Shown here: positions 1 through 9,410 of the stretch, piece by piece
How the letters are laid out: each line of letters opens with the position of its first letter
Numbering within the stretch: position 1 is the first letter of the stretch
Assembly (NCBI RefSeq): GCF_900106675.1
Contig: NZ_FNOB01000018.1
Span: 1 to 64,000 of the forward strand
DNA length: 64,000 bases
Direction: 5' to 3'
From: Allgaiera indica
Lineage (GTDB): Bacteria > Pseudomonadota > Alphaproteobacteria > Rhodobacterales > Rhodobacteraceae
The notes under the pieces: model-generated
The model's database searches: none
Seen by the model: the letters and a program-made list of their open reading frames with translations, nothing else
Told to the model about the DNA's origin: nothing
Made by a program: the position numbers and the translations under genes

Positions 1-208
1 CCGCGCCTGCGCCCATTGCTCACGCCGCCGAATGATGGCACACAAATGCAGAACAAACTCGACTTACGAGTGGCCCTGAAAATAGGGGCAGGTCAGGTTG
101 GTTCAGTCATGTCGTCTATCCTGCCATCCATATACTGATCCTTCCCGTCGAAGGCCCAGAAAATCGCCCGCGCCGGGGCATTCCTTGCGCTCGGTAACGC
201 CAGGCTCG

Positions 209-2526
209 TCAGACCACCCGCAGGCCGAGTTCCTCGGCGCGTTCGGACAGCGGTGCCGGGCCATCGGCAAACGGACTGACGATCATCGAGATGTCGACGT
301 CGATGCAGGTGATCCGTTCCAGGAGTGCGCTCATCTTCAGGCCCTGGGCATAGGATTTCTCACCCTCGTCCTGCGGCTCATGTCCCATCAGGCGACGGCG
401 GATCGCGTCCGAGCGGCCATGGTTCAGAAGGTCGCCGTGGTAGCTTGTGCGCAAGGCATGGAAGTCGAGGCCCTTCCAATAGCATTCATTGGCGTTCCTG
501 TAGTATCCGAACGTCTTCGTGAAGAGTTCGGAGAAGCTGTTCTTGGTCTGCCCACGCTTGAGATCCGGGAACAGACGGGGCTGACCCTGCTTTTGCCGGA
601 GGGCCACGAGCCTGAGAAGCCCGAGCTCGAGAAGGGCCGGGTGGATGGGCAGGTTTCGCTGGGCCGCCGGAGACTTGAGCGAGTTGCCATCGCCGTTGTG
701 GATCCGGAGATAGGGGACGTCGTCCTGGCTGCCGAAATCGCCGGGACGGAGTTGCAGGCATTCCTCCATCCGGAGCCCCATGAACCGGGCGATCAGCGGC
801 GCCCAGAACAGGGGGTCGCCAGGTTCCGCAGTCTGTCCCTGGAAGACCGGCGAGCGGAACAGGGCATTGATGCGGTCATCCCAGACGGTCCTCGCCGGGC
901 CGTCCTGCAGCGCCTTGAGTCTCTTCTCCTCCCTGTTGGTCCAGGCGCAGACGGTGAACGGGTTCTCGTCGATCAACTGCATGGAGAAGAGCATCTTGCC
1001 GACGCGATTGGCCATGCGTCCATGTCGAATGAAGGTATTGGCACGGATGCGCGGGACGCGATTGTCGATTTCCGCCTGCTCCAGCTCCGCCTCGGTCGGC
1101 GTCCCCATTTTCAGGAGGCTCTCCTTCGCGGCCTCGGCTCCGGCCTTGGCCAGGTCGTCGGCGCGCTCCACGAGGTCGAGGTATCCATGCGTGTTGACGA
1201 GCTCGCCACCCTTGCCATGGTACGTGGGCAGCCGTTCGATGACCGAAAGCGCGTCGGTCGCCTCCATCCAGAAGATGTCGTCGACCGGACGGTCGCCGAG
1301 AAGGTCGATCCATATCCTCCCGGCGATTTCGGCATTGCCGGCACTCGACTTGGCCCATTTCCGCCCAGCCTCCGCACAGCGCTTTTGTCGTGCCGAGAAG
1401 TTGTCCTCGTAACCGAGCGCTTTCAGCTCGATGTAGAGACGGAAGCCCTCGCCGAGCGTGATCCCCCGCGGCTTGCGGAGGGCGGCCTGGGATTCGGGGG
1501 AGAGCAGCGAGGTATCGACGAGGATTTTCGGGGGACGGGCCGCGGCGCGGATCTCGCGTCGCATCTCTTCGCTGATCTCGGGTTCGACCGGCGTCGCCGG
1601 AATTCGGGCGCAGCTCCCCAGGAAAGTGCTGGCGCCCGGCGTCGATCCCGAAATCGGGCGGGGTGTCACGGGACAGACTGCGGCGTGGGACTCTACCGGG
1701 GGATTTGACAGTTCCGAGGGCATGGACTTCTCCTGTGGCAATTGATGGTGGCGCTGTACCGGCGTGACCTCCCCGGTAGCGGCTGGCTGGGCGTTCCCTG
1801 AAGGCCGGTCGGGCCCGGTGGGCGCAGCGGGGGCGGCGGAGGGAACCGTTTCGAGAACTCGTGCCGGCACGGTCCGCGTGGACACCTGCACGGAGGCGGC
1901 CCCGACCGTCAGCGCCCGCGAGGCGCCGCCTGCCTGCTGGTGCACCACCGAACGGAAGAACATGGTCTTGCCCTCGTAGAGCCCGACGTGCCGGCGTTCG
2001 CGCTCGACGCTGACGTCGAGGAGCACGCGCGTCGCCTCGTACGCGAGGCTCTGCCAGTCGGCGTCGTCCTCGGGCAGCGCGATACCCAGTCTCGCGGCGA
2101 CGTTGCGCAGGGGGTTGCGGGCGACCTCGCGGTCGCCGAGGGCGAGGGCCCGGCGCAACGTGTCCTGCATCGCACGTTCGCAGGCGGCGGCGAGGTTCGC
2201 GGCCTCCTCGCTGCGGGCGGGGGCGGCGGCGCGGGCAGCCTCGAAGATCTCGAGCTCGCAGCGGGCGAGTTCGACGAGCAGCGTTTCGGCATCCTGGCGC
2301 GCGATGGGCATGACCTTCTCCGACAATGCGGCGAAGACCTGGTCGCTGAGCGCCGTCAGGCGGCGGGCGAGGATCTTCGCGTCGGAGAGGACATGCGTCC
2401 GCAGCGAGAGGCACAGGGCATGCCTGTGAATGAGTTCAAATCACCCTTCGGGGCCGGGATCCGGCGCCGGTAGAAGAAGCCCGACGGGCGTCTCTCGAGA
2501 TAGGGAACATGTGCGACTCCGGCCAT
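209..2526 (-). pseudogene. Tyrosine recombinase (integrase) of a tRNA-Asn-linked element, frameshifted near its 5' end
   Basis: The long frame (2326 to 209) ends in a tyrosine recombinase catalytic domain: Arg in GLRMEECLQL, the HxxR box in DFHALRTSYHGDLL, His in LMGHEP and the nucleophile Tyr in EKSYAQG. No good ATG opens this frame; only TTG 2326 or an internal ATG. A different frame starts at ATG 2526 and reads MAGVAHVPYLERRPSGFFYR, a typical N-terminus for this integrase class, and stops at 2356. The main frame upstream of 2326 is open back to about 2440 and reads LCLSLRTHVLSDAKILARRL, the expected continuation. The gene is therefore split by a one-base shift around 2415-2445, either a real mutation or a sequence error. 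It is transcribed away from the tRNA, as in tRNA-integrated elements. Confidence 0.75.
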
Positions 2527-2690
2527 TCCGCGGCACCTCCGAAAGCATCAGGGCGCGGCGGAGTCGGAGCTTTGTGCACCTGGGCGTGCACCGGTTCGTG
2601 CACCAGTTTGTGCACGTGCACGCGCCAAGATGCCTCGCGACGACGCGGAGGTCGCCGAAACCCTTGAAAACAAGGCCTATCGGGGAATTT

Positions 2691-2765
2691 TGGCTCCGGC
2701 GGTAGGGATCGAACCTACGACCAATTGATTAACAGTCAACTGCTCTACCGCTGAGCTACGCCGGA
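2691..2765 (-). tRNA. tRNA-Asn (GTT)
   Basis: On the minus strand the sequence folds as a 75-nt tRNA with encoded CCA. The acceptor stem is TCCGGCG with CGCCGGA, discriminator G. The anticodon loop CTGTTAATC carries GTT, and the T-loop is GGTTCGATCC. The recombinase gene begins 165 bp beyond its 3' end, so this tRNA is the probable attachment site of the element lying to the left. Confidence 0.96.
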
Positions 2766-2825
2766 ACACGGGGGCGATATAGCAAGGTGGTTCAGGGGCG
2801 TCCAGAGGCTTTTTGCGAAAATCGT

Positions 2826-3767
2826 TCAGCTGGCGCCAGGGTCCGCCGCCGCAAGATGGAAACGTGAGGTGAGCAAAGCCGAACCCTCTGCCACCACACT
2901 GTTTTTATCCATCAGATCAATGATATGCGACAAGACGTTGCGGGATGCGGCGGGCAGAAGTTGTGGCGCCACATCGGTGTAGATCGTGCGCGTCAATGCC
3001 TCGATCGTCGCAGGCCCCAGGCGCAGTGCGCGGATGATCTCGGCCTCGCGGGATCTGCGGTGCGAGATCAGGTCCTCAAGCCGCGCCGCGGGGTCTTCGA
3101 CCGGTGCGCCGTGGCCCGGGTGCAGCCGGCGCGCGCCCAGGCCGCGCAGCCGCGCCAGCGAGGCCATGTAGGCGCCCAGATCGCCCTCGGGCGGCGAGAT
3201 CAGCGAACTGGCCCAGCCCATCGCCAGATCTCCGCTGAACACCTCGTCGCCCCAGGCAAAACACAGGTGGTTGCCCAGATGCCCCGGCGTCCACAGGGCG
3301 CGCAAGGCCCAGTCGCCGCCCTCGATCACCGCGCCGTCGGCCAGTGTCACGTCGGGGGCGAAATCTGCATCCACCCCCTCGCCGCCGCCGGCCACGCCCT
3401 GGGCCGCAAGCTGGCGCATCCGCGGGCGCATGCCCGACCGGCTGTCACCGAAGGCCAGCACCGGGGCGCCGGTAACCCGCGCCAGTTCGCGCGCCAGCGG
3501 CGAATGATCGACATGGGAATGGGTAACGAAGACATGGCTGATCCGCTCGTCCGGGGCGAGGGCGGCAAGGATCGCGTCCAGATGGTCGGGCAGGGCGGGG
3601 CCGGGATCTATCACCGCGACGGCGCCGGTCCCGACCAGGTAGGTGTTGGTGCCGCGGAAGGTCATCGCAGAGGGGTTCGGCGCCAGCACCCTGCGTAGCC
3701 CCGGGGAAAGCGTCTCGGACCTGCCGGGGACAGGATTGAAGCCGGCCGGATCGAAGGGCGGGGGCAT
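2826..3767 (-). CDS. MBL-fold metallo-hydrolase with C-terminal winged-helix domain
   Basis: A 313-residue protein with the metallo-beta-lactamase metal-binding motif THSHVDHS near residue 110, a second histidine block in TPGHLGNHLCFAW and a third in LHPGHGAPVEDP. The last 80 residues (LGPATIEALTRTIY and following) resemble the small winged helix found at the end of LACTB2-like hydrolases. It is probably a cytosolic hydrolase acting on a thioester, ester or nucleic-acid substrate; the substrate cannot be read from the sequence. It is transcribed divergently from the kinase gene at 3815, with only 47 bp between the starts. Confidence 0.88.
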   Translation of the reverse strand: MPPPFDPAGFNPVPGRSETLSPGLRRVLAPNPSAMTFRGTNTYLVGTGAVAVIDPGPALPDHLDAILAALAPDERISHVFVTHSHVDHSPLARELARVTGAPVLAFGDSRSGMRPRMRQLAAQGVAGGGEGVDADFAPDVTLADGAVIEGGDWALRALWTPGHLGNHLCFAWGDEVFSGDLAMGWASSLISPPEGDLGAYMASLARLRGLGARRLHPGHGAPVEDPAARLEDLISHRRSREAEIIRALRLGPATIEALTRTIYTDVAPQLLPAASRNVLSHIIDLMDKNSVVAEGSALLTSRFHLAAADPGAS

Positions 3768-3814
3768 CGCTTTGCGTCCTTTCTAATGGCGCGGCGGGCG
3801 GCTAGGGTTCGGCC

Positions 3815-5143
3815 ATGAAACCGCGGCTTTTAAAACGTATCCTGCCGCGCGGCCTGCAGGGCAGGGCGGCGCTGATCCTGATTCTGCCGGTGATCGTCAT
3901 CCAGCTGGTCGTCGCGGTGGTCATCATCCAACGCTATTTCGAGGGCGTCACCCGGCAGATGACCGGCAATATCGCCATCGAGGTGGCCTATCTGACGCGC
4001 GAGGTCAATGCCGCGCCCAGCGCCGCCGCCGCGCAGCGCGTGGCCGCCGGCCTGGGGCGGGCGCTGCGCATGAGGACCGACCTGCTGGCCCCAGGCCCCA
4101 AGGGCGACGCGCGGGTCTTCTACGATCTGTCCGGCCGCCAGGTCATCACCTCGCTGCACAACAGCCTGCCCGATGTCAGGGGCGTCGATCTTTACAGTAA
4201 TGCGCGGCAGGTGCGGATGCTGGTGGGCACCAGATGGGGCCCGATGCGGGTTGTCTTCTCGCGCGACCGGGTGTCGGCGTCGAATCCGCATCAATTGCTG
4301 GTCCTGGTGGTTTTCACCTCGGCGCTGATGACGCTGATCGCCTATCTGTTCCTGCGCAATCAGCTGCGTCCGATTACCCGGCTGGCCTCTGCGGCCGAGG
4401 AATTCGGCAAGGGCCGCACCGTGCCCTACCGGCCGCGCGGCGCGGTCGAGGTGCGGGCGGCGGGGCGCGCGTTCCTCGACATGCGCGCCCGGATCGAGCG
4501 CCAGATAGAGCAGCGCACCCTGATGCTGTCCGGCGTCAGCCACGATCTGCGCACGCCGTTGACGCGGATGAAGCTGAGCCTGTCGATGATGGAGGATGAT
4601 GACGAAGCCCAGGCGTTGCTGCGCGACGTAGAGCATATGGAACGGCTGCTCGACGCCTTCCTGTCCTTCGCCCGCGGCGACGCGATGGAAGAGGTCAGCG
4701 AGGTCGATGCCGCCGAACTGGTGGCCCAGGTGGTCGAGAACGCCCGCCGCGGCGGCCAGAAGGTGACGCTTAGACCCGTCGAGATTTCCGATGGCGAGGC
4801 GCCCCGCGCCAAGCTGCGCCCCCAGGCGGTGACCCGTGCGGTCGAGAACCTGCTGGGCAATGCGGCGCGCTACGCGCATCGCGCCGAGGTGCGGGTGCTG
4901 CTGGCGCCGAACCTGTTGCGCATCGTGGTCGAGGACGATGGCCCCGGCATCCCCGAGGCGCGGCGCGAAGAGGCCCTGCGCCCGTTTACCCGGCTTGACG
5001 CGGCGCGCGATCCGAACCGCGGCGGCGGCGTCGGGCTGGGGCTGTCGATCGCCGCCGATACCGCCCATAGCCATGGTGGCCGGCTGCTGCTGGGCGACAG
5101 CGCCATGGGGGGGCTGCGGGCCGAACTGGTGCTGGCGCGCTAG
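3815..5143 (+). CDS. EnvZ-like sensor histidine kinase
   Basis: A 442-residue inner-membrane kinase. The first membrane segment (ALILILPVIVIQLVVAVVII) lies near residues 20-40 and the second (LLVLVVFTSALMTLIAYLF) near 167-186, enclosing a periplasmic domain of about 125 residues. A HAMP segment follows, then the dimerisation H-box SGVSHDLRTPLTRMKLSL, the N-box RAVENLLGNAARYAHR and the G-boxes VEDDGPGIPE and GVGLGLSI. The arrangement and sequence style match EnvZ. No OmpR-type regulator gene lies beside it, so its partner must be encoded elsewhere. Confidence 0.9.
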   Translation: MKPRLLKRILPRGLQGRAALILILPVIVIQLVVAVVIIQRYFEGVTRQMTGNIAIEVAYLTREVNAAPSAAAAQRVAAGLGRALRMRTDLLAPGPKGDARVFYDLSGRQVITSLHNSLPDVRGVDLYSNARQVRMLVGTRWGPMRVVFSRDRVSASNPHQLLVLVVFTSALMTLIAYLFLRNQLRPITRLASAAEEFGKGRTVPYRPRGAVEVRAAGRAFLDMRARIERQIEQRTLMLSGVSHDLRTPLTRMKLSLSMMEDDDEAQALLRDVEHMERLLDAFLSFARGDAMEEVSEVDAAELVAQVVENARRGGQKVTLRPVEISDGEAPRAKLRPQAVTRAVENLLGNAARYAHRAEVRVLLAPNLLRIVVEDDGPGIPEARREEALRPFTRLDAARDPNRGGGVGLGLSIAADTAHSHGGRLLLGDSAMGGLRAELVLAR

Positions 5144-5230
5144 GGCCCGCGCCAGCCGGCGCCATTTCGGCGGATCTGTCGGCCTTCGCAATCACGGCGG
5201 GCGGGTTTCGCGGCGCGCGGATGGCAAAAG

Positions 5231-5250
5231 GGCGGGCCCGACGGCCCGCC
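5231..5250 (-). terminator. Hairpin terminator of the liv operon
   Basis: A perfect inverted repeat GGCGGGCC-CGAC-GGCCCGCC is followed on the minus strand by TTTT. It sits 28 bp after the livM stop and also lies behind the kinase gene ending at 5143, so it may serve both. Confidence 0.7.
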
Positions 5251-5278
5251 CCCTTGCAGGTTGCGCCTTGCGGCTGCG

Positions 5279-6640
5279 TCACTTCTCGGGGATCAGGCCC
5301 CTTGGGCTGAACCGCAGCACCAGAAGCAAGATCAGGCCCATGGTCATCAGGCGCATATGCTGGGTCGAGTTCAGCAAATGCGCCTTCAGCGGCCAGGCCG
5401 CAGGCATCGGATCGGTGATCAGATGCATCAGCATGTCGCCCAGGGGTTCGACCTCGACCCACAGGAACCAGATCAGAAGGCCGCCCAGCACCGCGCCCCA
5501 GTTGTTGCCCGAGCCGCCGACGATCACCATCACCCAGATCAGGAAGGTCCAGCGCAGCGGCTGGAAGGTGGTGGGCACGAACTGGCCCGAATAGGTGGTC
5601 ATCATCGCGCCGGCGATGCCGATCACCGCCGACCCCAGCACGAAGACCTGCAGGTGACGGCGCTTGACGTCCTTGCCCATGGCTTCCGAGGCGTCCTCGT
5701 TGTCGCGGATCGCGCGCATCATCCGCCCCCAGGGCGATTTCAGCGCCAGTTCCGCCAGCGTCAGCACCAGCGCCAGGATCGCCAGGAAGATCGCCACATA
5801 GCCCAGCTTCACCGTGATCGACGAAAACGTCACCGGGTTCAGGCCCCAGCTTTGGCAGAAGGCCAGGAAGGCGTGGCTTTGCTGCAGGTTCACCTCCAGC
5901 GGGACCGGCCAGGGGCGCGGCAGGCCGATCACGTTCTTCACGCCGCGATCCAGCCAATCCTCGTTCTTGAGCACCGTGATGATGATCTCGGCGATGCCCA
6001 GCGTGGCGATCGCCAGATAATCCGAACGCAGGCCCAGCGCCGTCTTGGCCACCAGCCAGGCTGCGCCGGCGGCGATCACGCCGCCCACCGGCCAGGCCAC
6101 CCAGACCGACAGCTCCAGCGCGGTTTCCTGGCTCAGCCCCAGATGCTGCAGCAGCCTGGCCAGGCCCAGCCCGCCGATATTGCCCGCCGAGGCCGGGTTG
6201 ATTGCCTCGACCGCGCTGACCGCCGGATCGAAGACCGCGCGATAGGCGATGAAGCCCACCACCAGAACGGCGATCATCGTCAGGCCGCGGGCGCGCCCCT
6301 TGGGCATCTTGTTCCACACCAGGATGGCCAGCGCGATCGCCGCCGCGCCGATCGCCAGGCCGATCGGGATCAGCCAGCCGCCCGACGCCCAGGCCGAGGG
6401 TCTGAGCGGCGTGGCGATCAGCACCATGGCCAGCCCGCCCAGCGCGGTGAAGCCCATGACGCCGACGTTGAACAGGCCGGCATAGCCCCACTGCATGTTC
6501 ACACCTAGCGCGGTGACGGCCGAGACCAGCCCGACCACCAGCATGTCCAACGCCACGTTCCAGCTTTGCAGGAAGCCCGCAATGATGAACAGGATCGTCA
6601 CGCCGGCGAAGAGGGAAAAGTTCTTCATGGAACCGCTCAT
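5279..6640 (-). CDS. livM: Branched-chain amino-acid-type ABC transporter permease, LivM family
   Basis: A 453-residue integral membrane protein with about ten hydrophobic segments and the cytoplasmic coupling loop MRAIRDNEDASEAMGKDVKR, which contacts the ATPases. It is the last gene of the livK-G-F-H-M operon, and its ATG overlaps the livH stop by 4 bp. It is longer than a minimal LivM because of an extended central segment (about residues 95-190). The transporter belongs to the HAAT class; the true substrate could be branched-chain amino acids, amides or aromatic acids and cannot be decided here. Confidence 0.9.
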   Translation of the reverse strand: MSGSMKNFSLFAGVTILFIIAGFLQSWNVALDMLVVGLVSAVTALGVNMQWGYAGLFNVGVMGFTALGGLAMVLIATPLRPSAWASGGWLIPIGLAIGAAAIALAILVWNKMPKGRARGLTMIAVLVVGFIAYRAVFDPAVSAVEAINPASAGNIGGLGLARLLQHLGLSQETALELSVWVAWPVGGVIAAGAAWLVAKTALGLRSDYLAIATLGIAEIIITVLKNEDWLDRGVKNVIGLPRPWPVPLEVNLQQSHAFLAFCQSWGLNPVTFSSITVKLGYVAIFLAILALVLTLAELALKSPWGRMMRAIRDNEDASEAMGKDVKRRHLQVFVLGSAVIGIAGAMMTTYSGQFVPTTFQPLRWTFLIWVMVIVGGSGNNWGAVLGGLLIWFLWVEVEPLGDMLMHLITDPMPAAWPLKAHLLNSTQHMRLMTMGLILLLVLRFSPRGLIPEK

Positions 6641-7650
6641 ACCGATTTCCCCTTGAACAGCCCTGTCGGTTTGAACAGGAGCACGATGATCAGGATCGCG
6701 AAGGAGACGGCATATTTGTAATCCGTCCCCATCAACTGCACGAGCCCCGAGGGTTCGAGCCCGGCCGGCAGCCAGTATTTCAGCACCAGCTTGAAGGCAT
6801 AGGTCACCGCGACCTCGGAATAGGCGACCAGGAAGCCGCCGCCGATGGCGCCCAGCGGGTTGCCCAGCCCCCCCACCACGGCCGAGGCGAAGATCGGCAG
6901 CAGAAGCTGGAAATAGGTGAACGGCTTGAACGACTTGTCCAGCCCGTAAAGCACCCCGGCCACGGTGGTCAGGATCGCCACCAGGATCCAGGTGATGGTG
7001 ACCACGCGTTCGGGGTTGATCCCCGACAGAAGCGCCAGATCCTCGTTGTCGGAAAACGCCCGCATCGATTTGCCCGACCGCGTGCGGTTGAGAAACCAGA
7101 ACAGCGCCGCCACCACGATCACCGCCGTGACCACGGTGATCACCTGCGTCGTGCGCAATGCCAGCCCCTGATCAAGGCCGGTCGCGTCCTTGAAGGCGAA
7201 GGGGTTGATGATGACGCGGGTGCCGTCGTTGAAATTCTGCTCACCGGTGCCGATGATGAAACGCACCAGCCCGTTCATGATGAACATCACCCCCATCGAG
7301 ACGATCACCAGGATCACCGGCGCGGCCTTCTGCTTTCGATAGAAGCGATAGACCACGCGATCGGTGCCCAGAAGGAACAGCGCGGTGACGATGATCCCCA
7401 GCGGCATCGCCAGAAGCGCGGTCGGCAGCGGCCCGAAGCTGATCCCCCAGCTTTGGAAAAGCCAGGTGAACAGGATCGTGACCATCGTGCCGAAGGCCAT
7501 CGTGTCGCCATGGGCGAAGTTGGAAAACCGCAAGATGCCGTAGACCAGCGTGACCCCCAGCGCGCCAAGCGCAAGCTGCGATCCGTAGGCCGTGGCGGGA
7601 ATGATGACGTAGTTCAGAAGAACCACCAGACCGTTCAGGAAATCGTGCAT
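6637..7650 (-). CDS. livH: Branched-chain amino-acid-type ABC transporter permease, LivH family
   Basis: A 337-residue membrane protein starting MHDFLNGLVVLLNYVIIPAT. The ATG at 7650 lies one base after the livF stop, which favours this start over longer upstream readings. It has the LivH motifs LGALGVTLVYGILRFSNFAH and the coupling loop MRAFSDNEDLALLSGINPER. It pairs with LivM to form the membrane channel of the transporter. Confidence 0.92.
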   Translation of the reverse strand: MHDFLNGLVVLLNYVIIPATAYGSQLALGALGVTLVYGILRFSNFAHGDTMAFGTMVTILFTWLFQSWGISFGPLPTALLAMPLGIIVTALFLLGTDRVVYRFYRKQKAAPVILVIVSMGVMFIMNGLVRFIIGTGEQNFNDGTRVIINPFAFKDATGLDQGLALRTTQVITVVTAVIVVAALFWFLNRTRSGKSMRAFSDNEDLALLSGINPERVVTITWILVAILTTVAGVLYGLDKSFKPFTYFQLLLPIFASAVVGGLGNPLGAIGGGFLVAYSEVAVTYAFKLVLKYWLPAGLEPSGLVQLMGTDYKYAVSFAILIIVLLFKPTGLFKGKSV

Positions 7651-7651
7651 C

Positions 7652-8356
7652 TCAGCCCCCCAGGAAAGTCTTGCGCACTTCCGGATCGGCCAGCAGCGCC
7701 TCTCCGGTGTCGGTGTAGCGGTTGGCGCCCTGGACCAGCACATAGCCCTTGTCGGCGATCTCCAGTGCCTGACGGGCGTTCTGTTCGACCATCAGGATCG
7801 AGATGCCGGTGCGCGCCACCTCGATGATCCGGTCGAACAATTCGTCCATCACGATGGGCGAGACGCCGGCGGTGGGCTCGTCCAGCATCAAAAGCTTCGG
7901 CTGGGTCATCAGCGCGCGGCCCACGGCGACCTGCTGACGCTGGCCGCCCGACAATTCCCCCGCCGCCTGGCGACGCTTGTCGCGCAGGATCGGGAACAGG
8001 TGATAGACCTGCTCCATCGTGGTGCGAATGTCGTCGCGGCGCAGGAAGGCGCCCATCTCCAAGTTCTCCTCGACCGTCATAGAGGTGAAGATGTTCTGGG
8101 TCTGCGGCACGAAGGCCATGCCCTTGGCCACCCGGTCCTGGGGGCTGAGGTCGGTGATGTCGGTGCCGTCCAGCACGACGCGGCCCTTGCGCAGCTTGAG
8201 CATCCCGAAGACCGCCTTCATGGCGGTCGATTTGCCGGCCCCGTTGGGGCCCACGATCACGGCGATTTCACCCTTCTCGACCGCAATGGTGCAGTCGTGC
8301 AGGATGTCCGCGGCCCCATAGCCGCCGGTCATCGCCTCTCCGATCAGGAATGGCAT
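7652..8356 (-). CDS. livF: ABC transporter ATP-binding protein, LivF family
   Basis: A 234-residue ATPase with Walker A GPNGAGKSTAMKAV, signature LSGGQRQQVAVGRA and Walker B LLMLDEPTAGVSP. The ATG at 8356 (MPFLIGEAM) is chosen over a GTG at 8404 because a GGGATAGG ribosome-binding site precedes it. It hydrolyses ATP together with LivG to drive uptake through LivHM. Confidence 0.92.
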   Translation of the reverse strand: MPFLIGEAMTGGYGAADILHDCTIAVEKGEIAVIVGPNGAGKSTAMKAVFGMLKLRKGRVVLDGTDITDLSPQDRVAKGMAFVPQTQNIFTSMTVEENLEMGAFLRRDDIRTTMEQVYHLFPILRDKRRQAAGELSGGQRQQVAVGRALMTQPKLLMLDEPTAGVSPIVMDELFDRIIEVARTGISILMVEQNARQALEIADKGYVLVQGANRYTDTGEALLADPEVRKTFLGG

Positions 8357-8477
8357 GTTTCCTATCCCTCTGAAATGGTTTGCGAATAATGCCGTCCAAC
8401 GCACGCGCTCCGGGGCAGGGCCCCGCCAGCCGCACGCATGGACAGGGCCCCGGCCGAATGGCCCGGGGCCCGCGGGC

Positions 8478-9266
8478 TCACGCCCCGGCCTCCGCTTTCG
8501 CCTTGTTTTTCAACCCGGTGCCAAGATAGGCCTCGATCACCGCCTCGTTTTCCATGATGTGATCGGCCGATCCCTCGGCCAGCACACGGCCCTCGGCCAT
8601 CACGATCACCGGATCGCAAAGCCGTCCGATGAAATCCATGTCATGCTCGATGACGCAGAAGGTGTAGCCGCGTTCCTTGTTCAGCCGCACAATGGCGTCG
8701 CCGATGGTGTTCAGAAGCGTCCGGTTCACGCCGGCGCCCACCTCGTCGAGGAACACGATCTTGGCGTCCACCATCATCGTGCGGCCCAGTTCCAGCAGCT
8801 TCTTCTGACCGCCCGAGATGTTGCCGGCCTTCTCGTCCGCGATATGGCTGATGGTGAGGAATTCCAGCACCTCATCGGCCTTTTTCGCCAGCGCGCGCTC
8901 TTCCGCCGCGATCTGCTTGCGGCGGAACCAGGCGTTCCACAGCGTTTCGCCGTACTGGGACGCGGGCACCATCATCAGGTTCTCGCGCACCGTCATCGAG
9001 CTGAATTCATGCGCGATCTGGAAGGTGCGCAACAACCCCTTGTGGAACAATTCATGCGGCGGCAGGCCGGTGATGTCCTCACCGTCCATCATCACCCGGC
9101 CGTGTGTCGGCGGCAGGCGTCCCGCGATTACGTTGAACAACGTGGTCTTGCCGGCCCCGTTCGGCCCGATCAACCCGGTGATAGATCCGGTCTCGATCCG
9201 CAACGACGCGCCGTCGACCGCGTGGAAACCCCCGAAATGTTTGTGAAGATCCTCTACGACGATCAT
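8478..9266 (-). CDS. livG: ABC transporter ATP-binding protein, LivG family
   Basis: A 262-residue ATPase with Walker A GPNGAGKTTLFNVI, signature ISGGQKKLLELGRT and a Walker B region IVFLDEVGAGVNR, in which the usual DEP is DEV. The start at ATG 9266 (MIVVEDLHKHFGG) has a GGGGAGA ribosome-binding site a few bases upstream; an upstream in-frame start at 9320 has none. A 121-bp spacer separates it from livF. Confidence 0.92.
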   Translation of the reverse strand: MIVVEDLHKHFGGFHAVDGASLRIETGSITGLIGPNGAGKTTLFNVIAGRLPPTHGRVMMDGEDITGLPPHELFHKGLLRTFQIAHEFSSMTVRENLMMVPASQYGETLWNAWFRRKQIAAEERALAKKADEVLEFLTISHIADEKAGNISGGQKKLLELGRTMMVDAKIVFLDEVGAGVNRTLLNTIGDAIVRLNKERGYTFCVIEHDMDFIGRLCDPVIVMAEGRVLAEGSADHIMENEAVIEAYLGTGLKNKAKAEAGA

Positions 9267-9363
9267 TCTCGTCTCCCCTGTGGCCCCTGTTGATCCAGCT
9301 TGCCGCGCGTCGTCAGGCAAAGCGGGGCAGGGGCGCCTTTGGTTGGCAGTTCGCTTATGACAA

Positions 9364-9388
9364 CGGCCCGAGGGAGATCCCCGGGCCG
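9364..9388 (-). terminator. Intercistronic hairpin after livK
   Basis: Inverted repeat CGGCCCG and CGGGCCG with an 11-base loop, lying between the livK stop and livG. It lacks a long T-run. This suits an mRNA-stabilising or partial-termination element that leaves the binding protein more abundant than the rest of the transporter. The function is inferred from position. Confidence 0.5.
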
Positions 9389-9410
9389 CCGCATGTTCAA
9401 ACGCACATCA

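Noticed and set aside
98-1708. 536-codon plus-strand frame opposite the integrase
   Set aside because: Shadow of the recombinase gene, whose catalytic residues are clear on the minus strand.
3830-5191. 453-codon frame antisense to the EnvZ-like kinase
   Set aside because: Gln/His/Arg-rich shadow; kinase motifs are intact on the plus strand.
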